A stretch of DNA of 28,998 bases from a virus, in IMG/VR virus record IMGVR_UViG_3300031884_000106, positions 1-28,998 of that record; one strand, 5' to 3'. Below the pieces are notes generated by a model. That model did no database searches and had not been told where the DNA came from. It saw only the letters and a list, made by a program, of their open reading frames with translations. Made by a program: the position numbers and the translations under genes. Positions 13,776-19,463 of the stretch are shown piece by piece (within the stretch, counting starts at the first letter, position 1; every line of letters begins with the position of its first letter).

Positions 13776-14627
13776 ATGCCCCGTGGTGTTTACGACCGTT
13801 CCGCCGCTCGCGCTGCTCGCACCGAGAAGTTCACGGCCATCAAGGTCAATTATGATAATCAGCCGCACGAAACCGACGAGCAGATCGATGCGCGCATTTC
13901 CGAGCGTTTCGAGATTCTCGATGTTCTGACCGAAGCTTGTACGGTCGGCAACGCTCGCGCTCTTATCGTTTCCGGCCCTGCCGGTCTTGGCAAGAGCTTC
14001 ACTGTCGAGAAACGTTTGAACGAGTGGGACCCCAACGAGATCAACCACACGATCGTCAAGGGCTATGTTCGCGCCACCGGTCTCGTCAAGCTTCTGTATC
14101 AATATCGCGAAGAGGGTCAGGTCATTGTTTTTGATGATGCCGACTCTATCTTCTATGATGATATCTCTCTCAATCTTCTCAAGGCGGTTTGCGACACGAC
14201 CGAGCGTCGTCGTGTTTCTTGGTTGAGTGAGGGCAAGCTTATCGACGACGAGAGCGCCGATCTTATCCCGCGTTCTTTCAACTTCAACGGCACGATCATC
14301 TTCATCACGAATATGGACTTTGACGCGATGATCGATCGTGGCCATAAGCTGGCGCCTCATCTTCAGGCTCTGGTTTCTCGTTCGCACTACATTGATCTTT
14401 CTATGAAGACGCGCCGCGATTATCTTGTTCGCATCAAGCAGGTCATCAAGCAGGGTTTGCTCAACCATTTGAATGGCGTTGAACGTCATGAGGTTATTGA
14501 GTTCATTAACTCCAATCACGAGCGTCTCCGTGAGTTGTCGCTGCGCGTTGCTCTGAAGATTGGTGCTCTTCGCAAGCAAGGCGCTAACTGGCAGAAGATG
14601 GCTAAGATTACCTGCTGCCGCAATTAA
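13776..14627 (+). CDS. AAA+ ATPase
   Basis: A 283-residue ATPase. Walker A SGPAGLGKSF (Gly67-Ser74), Walker B VIVFDDAD (116-123), sensor-1-like TIIFITNMDF (Asn179), and a helical lid after MKTRRDYLVRI. It resembles phage ATPases of unknown target; the family fold can remodel proteins or act on DNA. The N-terminal MPRGVYDRSAARAARTEKF is basic and may bind DNA or be a targeting tail. The ATG has CAGGAG upstream. GC content is higher than in the core genes. Single-gene cassette with its own promoter and a hairpin behind it. Confidence 0.88.
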   Translation: MPRGVYDRSAARAARTEKFTAIKVNYDNQPHETDEQIDARISERFEILDVLTEACTVGNARALIVSGPAGLGKSFTVEKRLNEWDPNEINHTIVKGYVRATGLVKLLYQYREEGQVIVFDDADSIFYDDISLNLLKAVCDTTERRRVSWLSEGKLIDDESADLIPRSFNFNGTIIFITNMDFDAMIDRGHKLAPHLQALVSRSHYIDLSMKTRRDYLVRIKQVIKQGLLNHLNGVERHEVIEFINSNHERLRELSLRVALKIGALRKQGANWQKMAKITCCRN

Positions 14628-14634
14628 ATTCAAT

Positions 14635-14676
14635 CCCCGGAAGCGGTTTGCTTTTAAAACGTTTCCGGGGTATTAT
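14635..14676 (+). promoter_or_regulatory. Stem-loop plus early promoter (PeSL-like)
   Basis: CCCCGGAA (14635-14642) and TTCCGGGG (14663-14670) form a perfect 8-bp stem whose loop holds the -35 box TTGCTT (14648-14653) and the TTAAAACG stretch; TATTAT (-10) is at 14671-14676. It could end the AAA+ mRNA and start the next one, like the promoter/stem-loop cassettes described for T4-type phages. Confidence 0.75.
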
Positions 14677-14707
14677 TGGTTATAAGGTTGGTTGAAGGAG
14701 AACTGAA

Positions 14708-14800
14708 ATGAGTTGGGCAGAAGCGTTTGAACATGTAGGCATCGCTGTTTGTATGTGCGTTGCTTTCTTGGGGTGTTTTCTTTTCCTATCAAGGCTCTGA
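14708..14800 (+). CDS. Micro-protein with membrane helix, 30 residues
   Basis: ATG at 14708 with AAGGAGAAC at ideal spacing directly after a promoter. The product begins MSWAEAFEHVG and continues IAVCMCVAFLGCFLFLSRL, a cysteine-containing hydrophobic helix. It is followed 2 nt later by the SWIM-domain gene, so the two form one unit. Function unknown. Confidence 0.65.
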   Translation: MSWAEAFEHVGIAVCMCVAFLGCFLFLSRL

Positions 14801-14802
14801 AT

Positions 14803-15213
14803 ATGACTACTCTCACTGTTCGTATTCGCAACTCTATGTATCAATACCGCGACAGGTATTCTTACTTCATTCCAGAGTTTGTGGAGCATACAGGAGATGT
14901 AGTTCCTAATCCCCCATGGGTCAAGGCTGATTCATTTTGTCTTTCGACTGGCGATCCGTCTTGGCCTTTTCGTATTTTGTCCAAAGACGATATCGTTTGC
15001 GGTTGGAAACATTCGGGCTCTTCTCTCAAGAAAGAGTCAAAGGTTCAATCATATATCGTCAAAGGTTCAAAGTCAAGCTACGTCGTTACGATTGACGAGA
15101 AGAATAAGGCGTCTTGTAATTGTACGGGATTCGCTTATCGTAAGAATTGTTCTCATGTTAAAGAAGTTCTTTCGCGTCGGGACGCCGAGACAGAGCGTCG
15201 GGACGCCAGTTGA
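14803..15213 (+). CDS. SWIM zinc-finger protein
   Basis: A 136-residue protein; the ATG at 14803 is preferred to an upstream in-frame ATG at 14749, which lies inside the micro-gene. SCNCTGFAYRKNCSHVKEVL (104-123) is a SWIM finger (Cys105, Cys107, Cys116, His118), a DNA- or protein-binding zinc module. The preceding SYIVKGSKSSYVVTIDEKN strand pattern is usual for SWIM proteins. The end repeats RRDAE/RRDAS, encoded by two GCGTCGGGACGCC copies. The stop lies in the next promoter's -35 box. Confidence 0.82.
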   Translation: MTTLTVRIRNSMYQYRDRYSYFIPEFVEHTGDVVPNPPWVKADSFCLSTGDPSWPFRILSKDDIVCGWKHSGSSLKKESKVQSYIVKGSKSSYVVTIDEKNKASCNCTGFAYRKNCSHVKEVLSRRDAETERRDAS

Positions 15214-15238
15214 TTTTAAAACGCATCCGCGTTATAGT
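15210..15238 (+). promoter_or_regulatory. Early promoter
   Basis: TTGATT, 17 bp starting TTAAAACGC, TATAGT, then AGGTTATAAG. The SWIM gene stop TGA is inside the -35 box. Confidence 0.83.
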
Positions 15239-15311
15239 AGGTTATAAGTTAAAGGGAAATGAAATGAACAACGAACACACTCAAAAGATCTAATACAGAA
15301 AGGTCAGTAAC

Positions 15312-15485
15312 TTGTCTAAGGATATTCGTAATCTCCGTAAAGAGGCCAAGGGTCTTATTAAGAAGATGAAGAAGAACGGAATTGAATATGATGTGCCGGA
15401 TATTTCGTTCATGGATGTCTTTGAACTACGAGAGTTTATTAATGCGCTCTTGTTGACTCTCAAAGGATATACTGCTCTTGTATAA
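15312..15485 (+). CDS. Small basic protein with TTG start, or remnant of a longer ORF
   Basis: A 57-residue product (L/M)SKDIRNLRKEAKGLIKKMKKNG...LLLTLKGYTALV. The TTG at 15312 has GAAAGG 9 bases upstream. An ATG at 15264 with a good promoter and GGGAAAT is in the same frame, but its reading stops after nine residues (TAA at 15291-15293). So either a nine-residue leader precedes a TTG-started gene, or a nonsense change cut a 73-residue gene. No family recognised. It overlaps the next gene by 8 nt. Confidence 0.5.
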   Translation: MSKDIRNLRKEAKGLIKKMKKNGIEYDVPDISFMDVFELREFINALLLTLKGYTALV

Positions 15486-15699
15486 CATAAGTCGTGTTCA
15501 ATATGAACTTAATACAGTAATAAAGTTTAAATATAAACCATTACCGAGTACAATAAATTATATCAGCGGATCATCTAGGATTGTGTTTGTTCCAATTTTA
15601 AATAATATTGGCAATGAAATACGCGACAATATTCGCGGTGGTTTGAAAGATATAGATATTACTGCTGCCAAAACACTGATGATTAATGGTGAATTGTGA
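15478..15699 (+). CDS. MY-family small protein, member 1 (TTG start)
   Basis: A 73-residue product. The TTG start is supported by its paralogue at 20956: MYNISRVQYELNTVIK here against MYNMSDLEYKLNTKIP there. The start overlaps the upstream stop in the string TTGTATAA, the same 8-nt junction (ATGTATGA) found at 21146 and 21336. The C-terminal part NNIGNEIRDNIRGGLKDIDI has hydrophobic residues every four positions. Function unknown. Confidence 0.62.
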   Translation: MYNISRVQYELNTVIKFKYKPLPSTINYISGSSRIVFVPILNNIGNEIRDNIRGGLKDIDITAAKTLMINGEL

Positions 15700-15914
15700 T
15701 GTACGATGTTGAGAGAATCGACAGAGCTTCTTTTTATCTAAAATTTTTAGAAAAAATAGACCTTAAAAATATTAATGATGCTATCCAAGGTGATATTATT
15801 AATACGATTGTTATTGGGCTTAATCCGATTCTTAATGGGATATATGAACGAATAGGTGATGAAATAAAAGATCAGCTTATTGATATAATTGAAGACAAAC
15901 TAGAAAGCCGATAA
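15699..15914 (+). CDS. MY-family small protein, member 2
   Basis: A 71-residue product starting MYDVERID (ATG at 15699 in TGATG overlap with the previous stop; a GTG one codon upstream is possible). The C-terminus GIYERIGDEIKDQLIDIIEDKLESR shows the four-residue spacing of hydrophobic and acidic residues shared with the other members. Cytoplasmic, acidic, function unknown. Confidence 0.65.
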   Translation: MYDVERIDRASFYLKFLEKIDLKNINDAIQGDIINTIVIGLNPILNGIYERIGDEIKDQLIDIIEDKLESR

Positions 15915-15915
15915 C

Positions 15916-16176
15916 ATGTATCAAATTGAATTAGATCATGACAATGACGATATTCTTTGTATCTTACATAAGATGTATGGGGAACTATTTAAAGAATTAT
16001 ATTACCCATTAGATAACCAAGCTGAAGACCAATTCCTCGACCAACTGTTTGACCCAATACGCGACCAATTCCTTGACCCACTGGTTGGCCAACTGTTTGA
16101 CCCAATACGCGACCGACTCATCGACCAACTTGTTGACCAACTGTTCGACCTACGGAAAGACCAACATAATGGCTAG
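15916..16176 (+). CDS. MY-family protein, member 3, with 12 tetrapeptide repeats
   Basis: An 86-residue product starting MYQIELDHDND. From residue 38 to the end it consists of four-residue units with consensus D-Q-L-F/I: DQFL DQLF DPIR DQFL DPLV and so on, encoded by 12 exact-length 12-bp units (16027-16170). The reading frame ends two codons after the array. The regular array suggests an extended or helical solenoid and growth by DNA slippage. Function unknown; I recall similar DQxx-repeat proteins in other phages without assigned roles. Confidence 0.7.
   Translation: MYQIELDHDNDDILCILHKMYGELFKELYYPLDNQAEDQFLDQLFDPIRDQFLDPLVGQLFDPIRDRLIDQLVDQLFDLRKDQHNG
16027..16170 (+). repeat. 12 x 12-bp tandem repeat, GACCNANNNNNN
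   Basis: Twelve consecutive 12-bp units, eleven beginning GACC and one GGCC. Some units are identical (GACCCAATACGC at 16051 and 16099), others diverge in the last six bases. The end of the array runs into the ATG of the next gene. Confidence 0.9.
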
Positions 16177-16435
16177 AATAACCAAACGCTCATTGTTTAC
16201 TAATAAGGTTAGAACACTTGATATTCCTCAGTACACTCAGGAAGAGTTTGATAATAGATATAATGCTTATTTGAAACAAGGTAAACTCATACAAGATGTA
16301 TTCCCTGATCTATCTTTATCAGCAAGAGAGTTTATAATGACTGGTATTACTGATGAAGAATGGTATGAATTTATGAGTGACGCTGATACTAAACAAGAGA
16401 AAGCGTCGGGACGGTTGAATGATTGGTATGAATAG
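16169..16435 (+). CDS. Conserved small phage protein (LIQDxFPxLS...REF motif)
   Basis: An 88-residue product starting MARITKRSLFTNKVRTLD at the ATG formed at the end of the 12-bp array; the longer frame upstream is out of phase with the real gene there. Residues 33-66 carry YLKQGKLIQDVFPDLSLS and AREFIMTGITDEEWYEFM, a signature I know from many small phage and plasmid proteins of unknown function. No clear Shine-Dalgarno, so translation is probably coupled to the repeat gene ending 7 bases inside it. Confidence 0.75.
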   Translation: MARITKRSLFTNKVRTLDIPQYTQEEFDNRYNAYLKQGKLIQDVFPDLSLSAREFIMTGITDEEWYEFMSDADTKQEKASGRLNDWYE

Positions 16436-16490
16436 TTGATTGTTGATGAATATTCGTGGGTTCTTTGTGAATCCTTTGGTGTTTCTTTGG

Positions 16491-16530
16491 AGTTCTTCGT
16501 AGTTGTTCGTAGTTGTTCGTAGTTGTTCGA
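16491..16530 (+). repeat. 4 x 10-bp tandem repeat
   Basis: AGTTCTTCGT, AGTTGTTCGT twice, then AGTTGTTCGA in direct tandem in a gene-free stretch. Confidence 0.85.
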
Positions 16531-16607
16531 GTTTCTTTGGTGAATTTCTTCTAAGTTGGTAAACGTTTACTAATTGATTTAAATCCCGTTTAATAAATGT
16601 TTTCTTA

Positions 16608-16636
16608 GTATTTGACTGAGAAATGTCGTGAAATAC
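16608..16636. repeat. GTATTTGAC...GTGAAATAC element, copy 2
   Basis: Same outer arms and same 29-bp length as the element at 12806-12834; the central 11 bases differ. Confidence 0.6.
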
Positions 16637-16752
16637 TGGGGCTCGCTGTTGCTCTGCGGCTCTCTTGGTTGAACTTTAAATTTGCGCTCAAAAAGTTTTA
16701 AAAGCAAGCCCAAAGATTCTTAGTTGTCGCTCGATAATCTTTGAGCGCCTCC

Positions 16753-16781
16753 TTTTTTTTAAAACGGAAGCGCGCTAATAT
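16753..16781 (+). promoter_or_regulatory. Early promoter variant with preceding stem
   Basis: Aligned to the promoter set as TTTTTT, 17 bp starting TTAAAACG, TAATAT, then TAATTATAAGGTTG. GCGCCTCC upstream can pair with GGAAGCGC in the spacer (one mismatch), giving a stem-loop/promoter cassette. Confidence 0.65.
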
Positions 16782-16813
16782 TAATTATAAGGTTGAAACG
16801 AGGGAAACGAAAA

Positions 16814-17074
16814 ATGAGCGAACACCGCACGAACTATTCGGCCTCTGAGATTCTTCGCCTGATCGCGACGGCCAAATTTCGCCCGTTCGACGAGGCCGAT
16901 TGGGACGCGTTCCCCGGTTGTGAGTCCGAGAATCCAATGATCGCTGAGTACGAATACAATGGTCGCACTGGGGTTATCGTTCTTGACGGGGATCGCGGCG
17001 CCGCGATCCCCGATATCGTCGAATTCGTCGACGAATTCGGCGGCCAAATGTTTTCTCTCAGCCTCCTCGATTAA
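16814..17074 (+). CDS. Small acidic protein, paralogue of 17510-17734
   Basis: An 86-residue product; the ATG at 16814 follows GAGGGAAACG. It shares SASEILRLIATAKFRPFDEADWDAF, GCESENPMI, VIVLDG and DEFGGQMFSLS with the gene at 17510, so the two are paralogues. Function unknown. Its DNA contains two long perfect palindromes (16988-17039) absent from the paralogue, making its C-terminal part longer. GC content is clearly above that of neighbours. Confidence 0.75.
   Translation: MSEHRTNYSASEILRLIATAKFRPFDEADWDAFPGCESENPMIAEYEYNGRTGVIVLDGDRGAAIPDIVEFVDEFGGQMFSLSLLD
16988..17039. repeat. Two perfect palindromes of 24 and 20 bp inside a gene
   Basis: 16988-17011 reads GGGGATCGCGGC and then its exact reverse complement; 17020-17039 reads CGAATTCGTC and then its exact reverse complement. 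Both are in frame inside the gene at 16814 and would make strong hairpins in mRNA or single-stranded DNA. Confidence 0.92.
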
Positions 17075-17077
17075 GGC

Positions 17078-17106
17078 TTGAAATTAAAAGCCAAACGGGT
17101 TATAGT
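17078..17106 (+). promoter_or_regulatory. Early promoter
   Basis: TTGAAA, 17 bp starting TTAAAAGCC, TATAGT, then AGGTTATAAGTTGA. Confidence 0.78.
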
Positions 17107-17134
17107 AGGTTATAAGTTGATGAAACGGAGAAAA

Positions 17135-17446
17135 ATGATGAATATGGTTTCCTATACCTATATGGGCGTGAAGCGTTCTTATACTCCTGTGCCGCTGAAT
17201 AAGCTTGACGTTGTTCGGCTTGAGCTTCGGGCTAAACTAGCTGAGCTGAAGGCCACTACTGGTGATGAGTTTATTCTTCGTACCTTTTACCTTGGCCCTC
17301 GTAAGTATTATAACCACAATACTTTGAAAACTGACGCTCGCTGCGCTAAAATCGGTGTATATAAGGTAGAAAAGCGCGGAAAATACGTTTATCCTAACGG
17401 TGAATTTTACCGCTACGTGAATTCTGAGTTGAAATATTACGTTTAA
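17135..17446 (+). CDS. Hypothetical protein, 103 residues
   Basis: Start at 17135 (ACGGAGAAAA upstream; a second ATG follows directly at 17138). Product starts MMNMVSYTYMGVKRSYTPVP and contains FYLGPRKYYNHNTLKTDARC and a tyrosine-rich end GEFYRYVNSELKYYV. Basic and aromatic; no family recognised. Single-gene cassette with its own promoter. Confidence 0.72.
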   Translation: MMNMVSYTYMGVKRSYTPVPLNKLDVVRLELRAKLAELKATTGDEFILRTFYLGPRKYYNHNTLKTDARCAKIGVYKVEKRGKYVYPNGEFYRYVNSELKYYV

Positions 17447-17450
17447 GGGC

Positions 17451-17479
17451 TTGACTTTAATTCAACTCGGGCGTAGAAT
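17451..17479 (+). promoter_or_regulatory. Early promoter, twin of 17736-17764
   Basis: TTGACT, 17 bp TTAATTCAACTCGGGCG, TAGAAT, then GAATTATAGGTTGA. About 40 bp identical to the next promoter, so the cassette was duplicated recently. Confidence 0.8.
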
Positions 17480-17509
17480 GAATTATAGGTTGAAATAAGG
17501 AGCTGTCTG

Positions 17510-17734
17510 ATGGTTGTGAAATTGAGCGCGAGCGAGGCAATTGTTCTTATTGCTAAGACCCAGTTCTCCCCTTTTACTGAGTCCGACTGGTCTGCGTTTA
17601 TGGGCTGTGAGGCGGACGAGCCGCTGATTGGTTACAACGGAGACTATTGCTTAGTTCTAGATGGCGAAACTATTAACATCATTCACGGCGAGGACGAGTA
17701 CGGCGGACAATTGTTTAGTTTCAGTGAGATGTGA
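17510..17734 (+). CDS. Small acidic protein, paralogue of 16814-17074
   Basis: A 74-residue product from the ATG at 17510 (AAGGAGCTGTCTG upstream). LSASEAIVLIAKTQFSPF, SDWSAFMGCEADEPLIGY, CLVLDG and DEYGGQLFSFSEM align with the paralogue at 16814. Function unknown. It lies between twin promoters, which supports a recent cassette duplication. Confidence 0.75.
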   Translation: MVVKLSASEAIVLIAKTQFSPFTESDWSAFMGCEADEPLIGYNGDYCLVLDGETINIIHGEDEYGGQLFSFSEM

Positions 17735-17735
17735 T

Positions 17736-17764
17736 TTGACTTTAATTCAACTCGGGCGTAGAAT
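17736..17764 (+). promoter_or_regulatory. Early promoter, twin of 17451-17479
   Basis: TTGACT, 17 bp, TAGAAT, then GAATTATAGGTTGATAGGAG; same sequence as the promoter 285 bp upstream. Confidence 0.8.
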
Positions 17765-17792
17765 GAATTATAGGTTGATAGGAGAACTGAAA

Positions 17793-17960
17793 ATGCTGAA
17801 GCCCAACGCCTCTAAGATCGCGAAGCACGCAGCCGTCGACGAAGCGGTCGGCGAGTTCCTCTCTCGTGGGGGAGTAATCGTTCGACATAAAGACGCGGTC
17901 GCCAACAGCCTGAAGAAGCGTCGTTATATTAAGCGGGCGACAACTGTGAAGTCCGCTTAA
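17793..17960 (+). CDS. Small basic protein, 55 residues
   Basis: ATG at 17793 with AGGAGAACTG upstream. Product starts MLKPNASKIAKHAAVDEAV, then GEFLSRGGVIVRHKDAVANS, ending LKKRRYIKRATTVKSA; strongly basic at the C-terminus, so nucleic-acid binding is possible. The first 30 bases and the ribosome site are reused in the chimeric gene at 19464. Function unknown. Confidence 0.68.
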   Translation: MLKPNASKIAKHAAVDEAVGEFLSRGGVIVRHKDAVANSLKKRRYIKRATTVKSA

Positions 17961-17975
17961 TATTCAGAGCAGCGG

Positions 17976-18004
17976 TTGCTTTTAAAACGAATCCGAGTTA
18001 GAAT
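17976..18004 (+). promoter_or_regulatory. Early promoter
   Basis: TTGCTT, 17 bp starting TTAAAACG, TAGAAT, then GGTTTATAACGTTGG. Confidence 0.83.
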
Positions 18005-18033
18005 GGTTTATAACGTTGGAATGGAGAACTCTC

Positions 18034-18198
18034 ATGCATAAGCTCAACATCGTCTATAAGATCCCCACTGGCCGTCGTGGTCGTCCTGAACTCTTCACCA
18101 AGAGCGTGAAGCTGCCTGTTCGTCGTGGCCAGTGCACTGGCCGAATCAACGAGGCGCTCGATAAGTATCTGCCCGTCAAGGCCGAATTGGTCGCCTAG
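18034..18198 (+). CDS. Small basic protein, 54 residues
   Basis: ATG at 18034 with TGGAGAAC upstream, not the ATG at 18016 in another reading of the frame, which lies before the ribosome site. Product starts MHKLNIVYKIPTGRRGRPEL and has many Arg/Lys residues, with KLPVRRGQCTGRINEALDKY. Two thirds look like beta strands plus a final helix. Not recognised. Confidence 0.68.
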   Translation: MHKLNIVYKIPTGRRGRPELFTKSVKLPVRRGQCTGRINEALDKYLPVKAELVA

Positions 18199-18226
18199 TA
18201 ATCGAGCGATAATCTTCTAGGGCTCC

Positions 18227-18255
18227 TTGCCTTTAAAAGATGCTCGGGTTATAAT
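18227..18255 (+). promoter_or_regulatory. Early promoter
   Basis: TTGCCT, 17 bp starting TTAAAAG, TATAAT, then ACGTTATAACC; preceded by GGGCTCC like other cassettes. Confidence 0.83.
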
Positions 18256-18291
18256 ACGTTATAACCTAAACGAAACGAAAGGAATTAACGC

Positions 18292-18828
18292 ATGACCGCT
18301 CTCAATAAGGCCGCGACTGCTCTCAAGCTCTATGCCGACGGCTTCAAGGATAAGGACTCGTTCAACACCGAGTTCATGAAGCTCTTTCCCGACTTCCCTC
18401 GCTCGACCGCTGGTTACTTCAGCGATGCGTTCCGTCATCACAATCCCGGCCAGTCTCAGCGCAAGGGTCGTGCTGCTTCTCCTCCGAAGGAACCGAAGGC
18501 TCCCAAGGAACCGAAGCCTGTCAAGGAGAAGGTTCTGAAGAAGAAGGCCGAGAAGGTCGTGAAGGAAAAGCCTTCGAAGGCTTCTGCGCCCGTGAAGAGC
18601 CTTGATGAGATCGCCAAGATCAAGGCCGCTAACCTTGCTCGCATGAAGGCTGTCTCTGAAAAGACCAAGAAGTACACGATGGTTGCTCGCGAAGAGGGCG
18701 CTGGTGTGCCGAACTTTGATCCCGAGAAGGCTCGGGCTGAGGTCGCTACATTCCTTGACACTGGGGACATTGATTCCTTCGCTGCTCCGGAGAAGCTTTC
18801 TGCTGATCAGGTCAGAGCTCTGGTCTGA
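18292..18828 (+). CDS. Lysine/proline-rich protein, histone H1-like middle
   Basis: A 178-residue protein from the ATG at 18292 (GAAAGGAATT upstream). Residues 1-50 look like a small helical domain (TALKLYADGFKDKDSF, FPDFPRSTAGYFSDAFRHH). Residues 60-103 are a K/P/E repeat (EPKAPKEPKPVKEK, KKKAEKVVKEKPSKAS) like the tails of histone H1 or bacterial HU variants. The C-terminus DPEKARAEVATFLDTGDID is acidic. DNA binding is likely by composition only. Its GC-rich codon use suits a host-like origin. Own promoter; a hairpin follows. Confidence 0.75.
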   Translation: MTALNKAATALKLYADGFKDKDSFNTEFMKLFPDFPRSTAGYFSDAFRHHNPGQSQRKGRAASPPKEPKAPKEPKPVKEKVLKKKAEKVVKEKPSKASAPVKSLDEIAKIKAANLARMKAVSEKTKKYTMVAREEGAGVPNFDPEKARAEVATFLDTGDIDSFAAPEKLSADQVRALV

Positions 18829-18842
18829 TCAACCAAACAACC

Positions 18843-18880
18843 ATTATATATCGGGTGGGGTTTAAAAACAAGCCCCACCC
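18843..18880 (-). promoter_or_regulatory. Leftward promoter with a built-in hairpin, possible terminator
   Basis: Minus strand TTGTTT (18871-18866), 17 bp, TATAAT (18848-18843) fits the early promoter set but points back into the gene at 18292. GGGTGGGG (18853-18860) and CCCCACCC (18873-18880) form a perfect 8-bp stem spanning it, which may end rightward transcription. No gene follows on the minus strand. Confidence 0.6.
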
Positions 18881-18907
18881 ATTTCACGTTTTGATTACGT
18901 CAAATAC
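18881..18907. repeat. GTATTTGAC element, copy 3, inverted
   Basis: Reverse complement reads GTATTTGACGTAA, then ACGTGAAAT; closest to the copy at 12806. It directly follows the hairpin at 18853-18880. Confidence 0.6.
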
Positions 18908-19123
18908 GATGAGAAAAGCGATCGGATTCTTGCGGCATCTTAAAAAACAGTGGCCTCTAAGTCATTGATATTATGTATGAAAATTTCAGGGCTTTTAGAT
19001 TTCGAATTTCGCTAAGTCGTTGATTTTATTGGCATTCGTTCTAGACGCTTTGTTGAGAGTGAGAGATGCTGGGTAACCGGGCACTCTGCGTCTCTCGGGC
19101 TGCATCTCTGTTCTAGAGCCTCC
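18908..19123 (+). other. Gene-free stretch with possible structured RNA
   Basis: No convincing ORF. 19061-19069 (GAGAGATGC) can pair with 19088-19096 (GCGTCTCTC), or 19063-19069 with 19102-19108 (GAGATGC/GCATCTC), two competing stems around GGGTAACCGGG. This could be a terminator, attenuator or small RNA. The remainder shows nothing recognisable. Confidence 0.4.
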
Positions 19124-19203
19124 TTGCTTTTAAAATCGATCCGCGCTATGATTGGTTATAAGGTTGATAGACGAGGCACGAGGCCTCTATAGGAGAACTG
19201 ATA
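19111..19203 (+). repeat. Duplicated promoter/leader block (second copy 19371-19463)
   Basis: TTCTAGAGCCTCCTTGCTTT, the promoter, and the leader GGTTGATAGACGAGGCACG through AGGAGAACTGA occur twice, 260 bp apart, differing mainly in the promoter spacer and -10 region. It marks a recent duplication. Confidence 0.88.
19124..19152 (+). promoter_or_regulatory. Early promoter
   Basis: TTGCTT, 17 bp starting TTAAAATCG, TATGAT, then TGGTTATAAGGTTGA. Confidence 0.83.
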
Positions 19204-19301
19204 TGACACATTCCGAGGCCGAATTCCAACGCTCCATGTTCGCGCTGTCGATGCTGCTGTTCGTTGGCGCACTGTTCCTTGTTGGCTTTCTTGGAGGTTG
19301 A
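19203..19301 (+). CDS. Micro membrane protein, 32 residues
   Basis: ATG at 19203 with AGGAGAACTG upstream, ideally spaced. Product MTHSEAEFQRSMF then a hydrophobic helix ALSMLLFVGALFLVGFLGG. Its last codons contain GGAGG for the next micro-gene 3 nt downstream. First of five consecutive tiny membrane proteins; function unknown. Confidence 0.65.
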   Translation: MTHSEAEFQRSMFALSMLLFVGALFLVGFLGG

Positions 19302-19304
19302 GTC

Positions 19305-19376
19305 ATGCGTAATTATGCTTTCTTTATCGCCATGATGGTGGCCGCGACCCTGATCATTCAGGCTGCTATGTTCTAG
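19305..19376 (+). CDS. Micro membrane protein, 23 residues
   Basis: ATG at 19305 with GGAGG 8 bases upstream. Product MRNYAFFIAMMVAATLIIQA plus AMF, essentially one membrane helix. The segment for VAATLIIxAA is shared with the chimeric gene at 19464. The stop TAG lies in TTCTAG of the next promoter block. Very short, so confidence rests on spacing and the shared segment. Confidence 0.55.
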   Translation: MRNYAFFIAMMVAATLIIQAAMF

Positions 19377-19383
19377 AGCCTCC

Positions 19384-19412
19384 TTGCTTTTAAAAGCAAC
19401 TCGGGCTATAAT
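19384..19412 (+). promoter_or_regulatory. Early promoter
   Basis: TTGCTT, 17 bp starting TTAAAAGC, TATAAT, then GGGTTATAAGGTTGA; matches the consensus best of all copies. Confidence 0.88.
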
Positions 19413-19463
19413 GGGTTATAAGGTTGATAGACGAGGCACGAGGCCTCTATAGGAGAACTGAAA

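Larger units (their letters stand above)
16436..16752 (+). other. Non-coding stretch with repeats and palindromes
   Basis: No gene seen in about 320 bp. The first part is strongly G/T-biased on the plus strand. It holds four copies of AGTTSTTCGW in tandem (16491-16530), a perfect 12-bp palindrome GTAAACGTTTAC (16559-16570), the GTATTTGAC element (16608-16636), an inverted pair GCGCTCAAA / TTTGAGCGC (about 16686 and 16739) and a decayed leftward promoter-like GCTTGCTTTTAAAAC (16694-16708 minus). It could hold a regulatory RNA or an origin; nothing decides this. Confidence 0.55.

Noticed and set aside
13722-14633. Long leftward ORF of 303 residues opposite the AAA+ gene
   Set aside because: It mirrors the AAA+ gene, whose Walker motifs, ribosome site and promoter are clear; the leftward frame has no such support.
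16027-16170. CRISPR-like array
   Set aside because: Units are 12 bp without spacers and code for a tetrapeptide repeat in frame; not CRISPR.
16753-16760. Run of eight T as a Rho-independent terminator
   Set aside because: It aligns with the -35/spacer region of an early promoter; a terminator role in addition is possible but not supported by a clean stem.
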